Origin: Bradyrhizobium tropiciagri
Lineage (GTDB): Bacteria > Pseudomonadota > Alphaproteobacteria > Rhizobiales > Xanthobacteraceae
Assembly (NCBI RefSeq): GCF_018130505.1
Contig: NZ_JAFCKH010000018.1
Span: 45,047 to 109,046 of the forward strand
Direction: 5' to 3'
DNA length: 64,000 bases
Of the stretch, positions 63,346 to 64,000 are shown piece by piece (the stretch's first letter is position 1; the number at the start of each line of letters is the position of its first letter). Position numbers and translations under genes: made by a program. The notes under the pieces were generated by a model. It ran no database searches. It was not told where the DNA came from and saw only the letters and a list, made by a program, of their open reading frames with translations.

Positions 63346-63711
63346 TCAGATCAACCCGACTTCCTGGAACTTCGCGGTGACGATGTCCCGGTCGAACGGC
63401 TTCATGATGTATTCGTTGGCGCCGGCATGCAGCGCCCGCGCGATATGCGCGACGTCGTTCTCGGTGGTGCAGAACACCACCTTCGGCTGGTCGCCGCCGG
63501 GCATGCGGCGGAGATTGCCGAGGAACTCGTAGCCGTCCATGACCGGCATGTTCCAGTCGAGCAGCACCGCATCGGGCATCGTCCGCTTGCAGGCCTCGAG
63601 CGCCTTGGCGCCGTCCTCGGCCTCGGTGATCTGGAAGTCGAGACCTTCCAGGATGCGGCGAGCGACCTTGCGAATGACGCTTGAGTCATCGACAACAAGA
63701 CACGTTCTCAT
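63346..63711 (-). CDS. cheY: Chemotaxis response regulator CheY
   Basis: The 121-aa single receiver domain begins MRTCLVVDDSSVIRKVARRI. The phospho-Asp is in AVLLDWNMPVMDGYEFL, Thr in VVFCTTENDVAHIARALHAG and Lys in YIMKPFDRDIV. I chose ATG 63711 over an upstream start at 63732. It lies 153 bases upstream of cheB and 63 after the cheW stop. Confidence 0.93.
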   Translation of the reverse strand: MRTCLVVDDSSVIRKVARRILEGLDFQITEAEDGAKALEACKRTMPDAVLLDWNMPVMDGYEFLGNLRRMPGGDQPKVVFCTTENDVAHIARALHAGANEYIMKPFDRDIVTAKFQEVGLI

Positions 63712-63774
63712 TTGCGACCTCTGCTTCCTCATCCCCCGGGGGGATGCTTTCGTTCTTCAATTCCGTCCGCCTGC

Positions 63775-64000
63775 TCAGGCAGCTTTGGCGTCGGGCATCA
63801 ATTCGAGCACGCGATCGACGTCGAGCACGACCATGAGTTGGCCGTCGAGGCGGTGGACGCCGCCGGCGAGCTTGGCCATGCGCGGATCGAGGTTGACCGG
63901 ATTGTCCTCGCGGCTGGCATCGTCTAGCCGCAGCACCTCGCCGATCTGGTCGATCAGCAGGCCATAGGATTCGCCGCGCTGGTCGACGCCGACCGCCATC
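63775..64000 (-). CDS. cheW: CheW chemotaxis coupling protein, 5' end cut by the window
   Basis: The visible 75 codons give YGLLIDQIGEVLRLDDASRE, then MAKLAGGVHRLDGQLMVVLD and VDRVLELMPDAKAA. These are the last two strands and helix of the CheW SH3-like fold. The frame is open at the window end, and the first Met seen (63999) is internal. CheW links receptors to CheA. It is the first visible gene of the che cluster on this strand. Confidence 0.88.
   Translation of the reverse strand, partial: MAVGVDQRGESYGLLIDQIGEVLRLDDASREDNPVNLDPRMAKLAGGVHRLDGQLMVVLDVDRVLELMPDAKAA

Overview
The window reads as a chromosome segment of an alphaproteobacterium of the Bradyrhizobium type. The evidence is its high GC content, CtrA-controlled flagellar genes (flhA, fliJ, fliI), the che genes, several DUF families common in Bradyrhizobiaceae, and dispersed palindromic repeats of the kind seen between Bradyrhizobium genes. 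The genus is inferred from protein resemblance, not from a marker gene.

It has two parts. Positions 1 to about 30,755 look like the right-hand part of a genomic island. This part has lower GC, sparse genes, many broken genes, a recombinase pair, a helicase, a phage-type Gp37/Gp68 protein and a rolling-circle-Rep-like protein. It ends with an excisionase-like gene, a full tyrosine integrase and, directly after it, the 3' half of a tRNA gene with a CAU anticodon (about 30,755-30,817). That order is the classic right attachment junction of a tRNA-integrated island. The left end lies outside the window.

The left island section (1-16 kb) carries stress and envelope cargo: a FAD oxidoreductase, an OprB porin, an Nramp-like carrier, two DUF892 ferritin-like proteins, a translationally coupled PAP2 - cupin - DUF3147 - DUF3147 operon, an iron-permease-like protein and an isochorismatase-family hydrolase. 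At least five genes here are broken (small conserved ORF, DUF2934, ROK, SemiSWEET, YihY/BrkB). The middle section (16-30.7 kb) is mobile or defence-like. It holds an AbiEii toxin remnant, a UvrD-like helicase, a short tyrosine recombinase followed by a Cys-rich HhH-GPD-like protein, a controller-protein-like XRE regulator with a palindromic operator, a DUF3768 protein, two proteins sharing one uncharacterised domain, and several orphans.

From 30.8 kb onward the sequence is dense, high-GC core genome. It contains acyl-CoA and gamma-glutamyl metabolism genes, a three-subunit xanthine-dehydrogenase-family operon with a divergent TetR regulator, and an amino-acid module (dadA, class III aminotransferase, divergent XRE-cupin regulator). 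It continues with an MFS carrier, flhA, an ECF sigma/anti-sigma pair, fliJ/fliI, ctrA, a DUF350 - Ser-rich - glutathionylspermidine-synthase-like cluster, and cheR/cheB/cheY/cheW. CtrA-like boxes precede flhA and lie between fliI and ctrA, and three GANTC sites precede ctrA, which fits CtrA/CcrM cell-cycle control.
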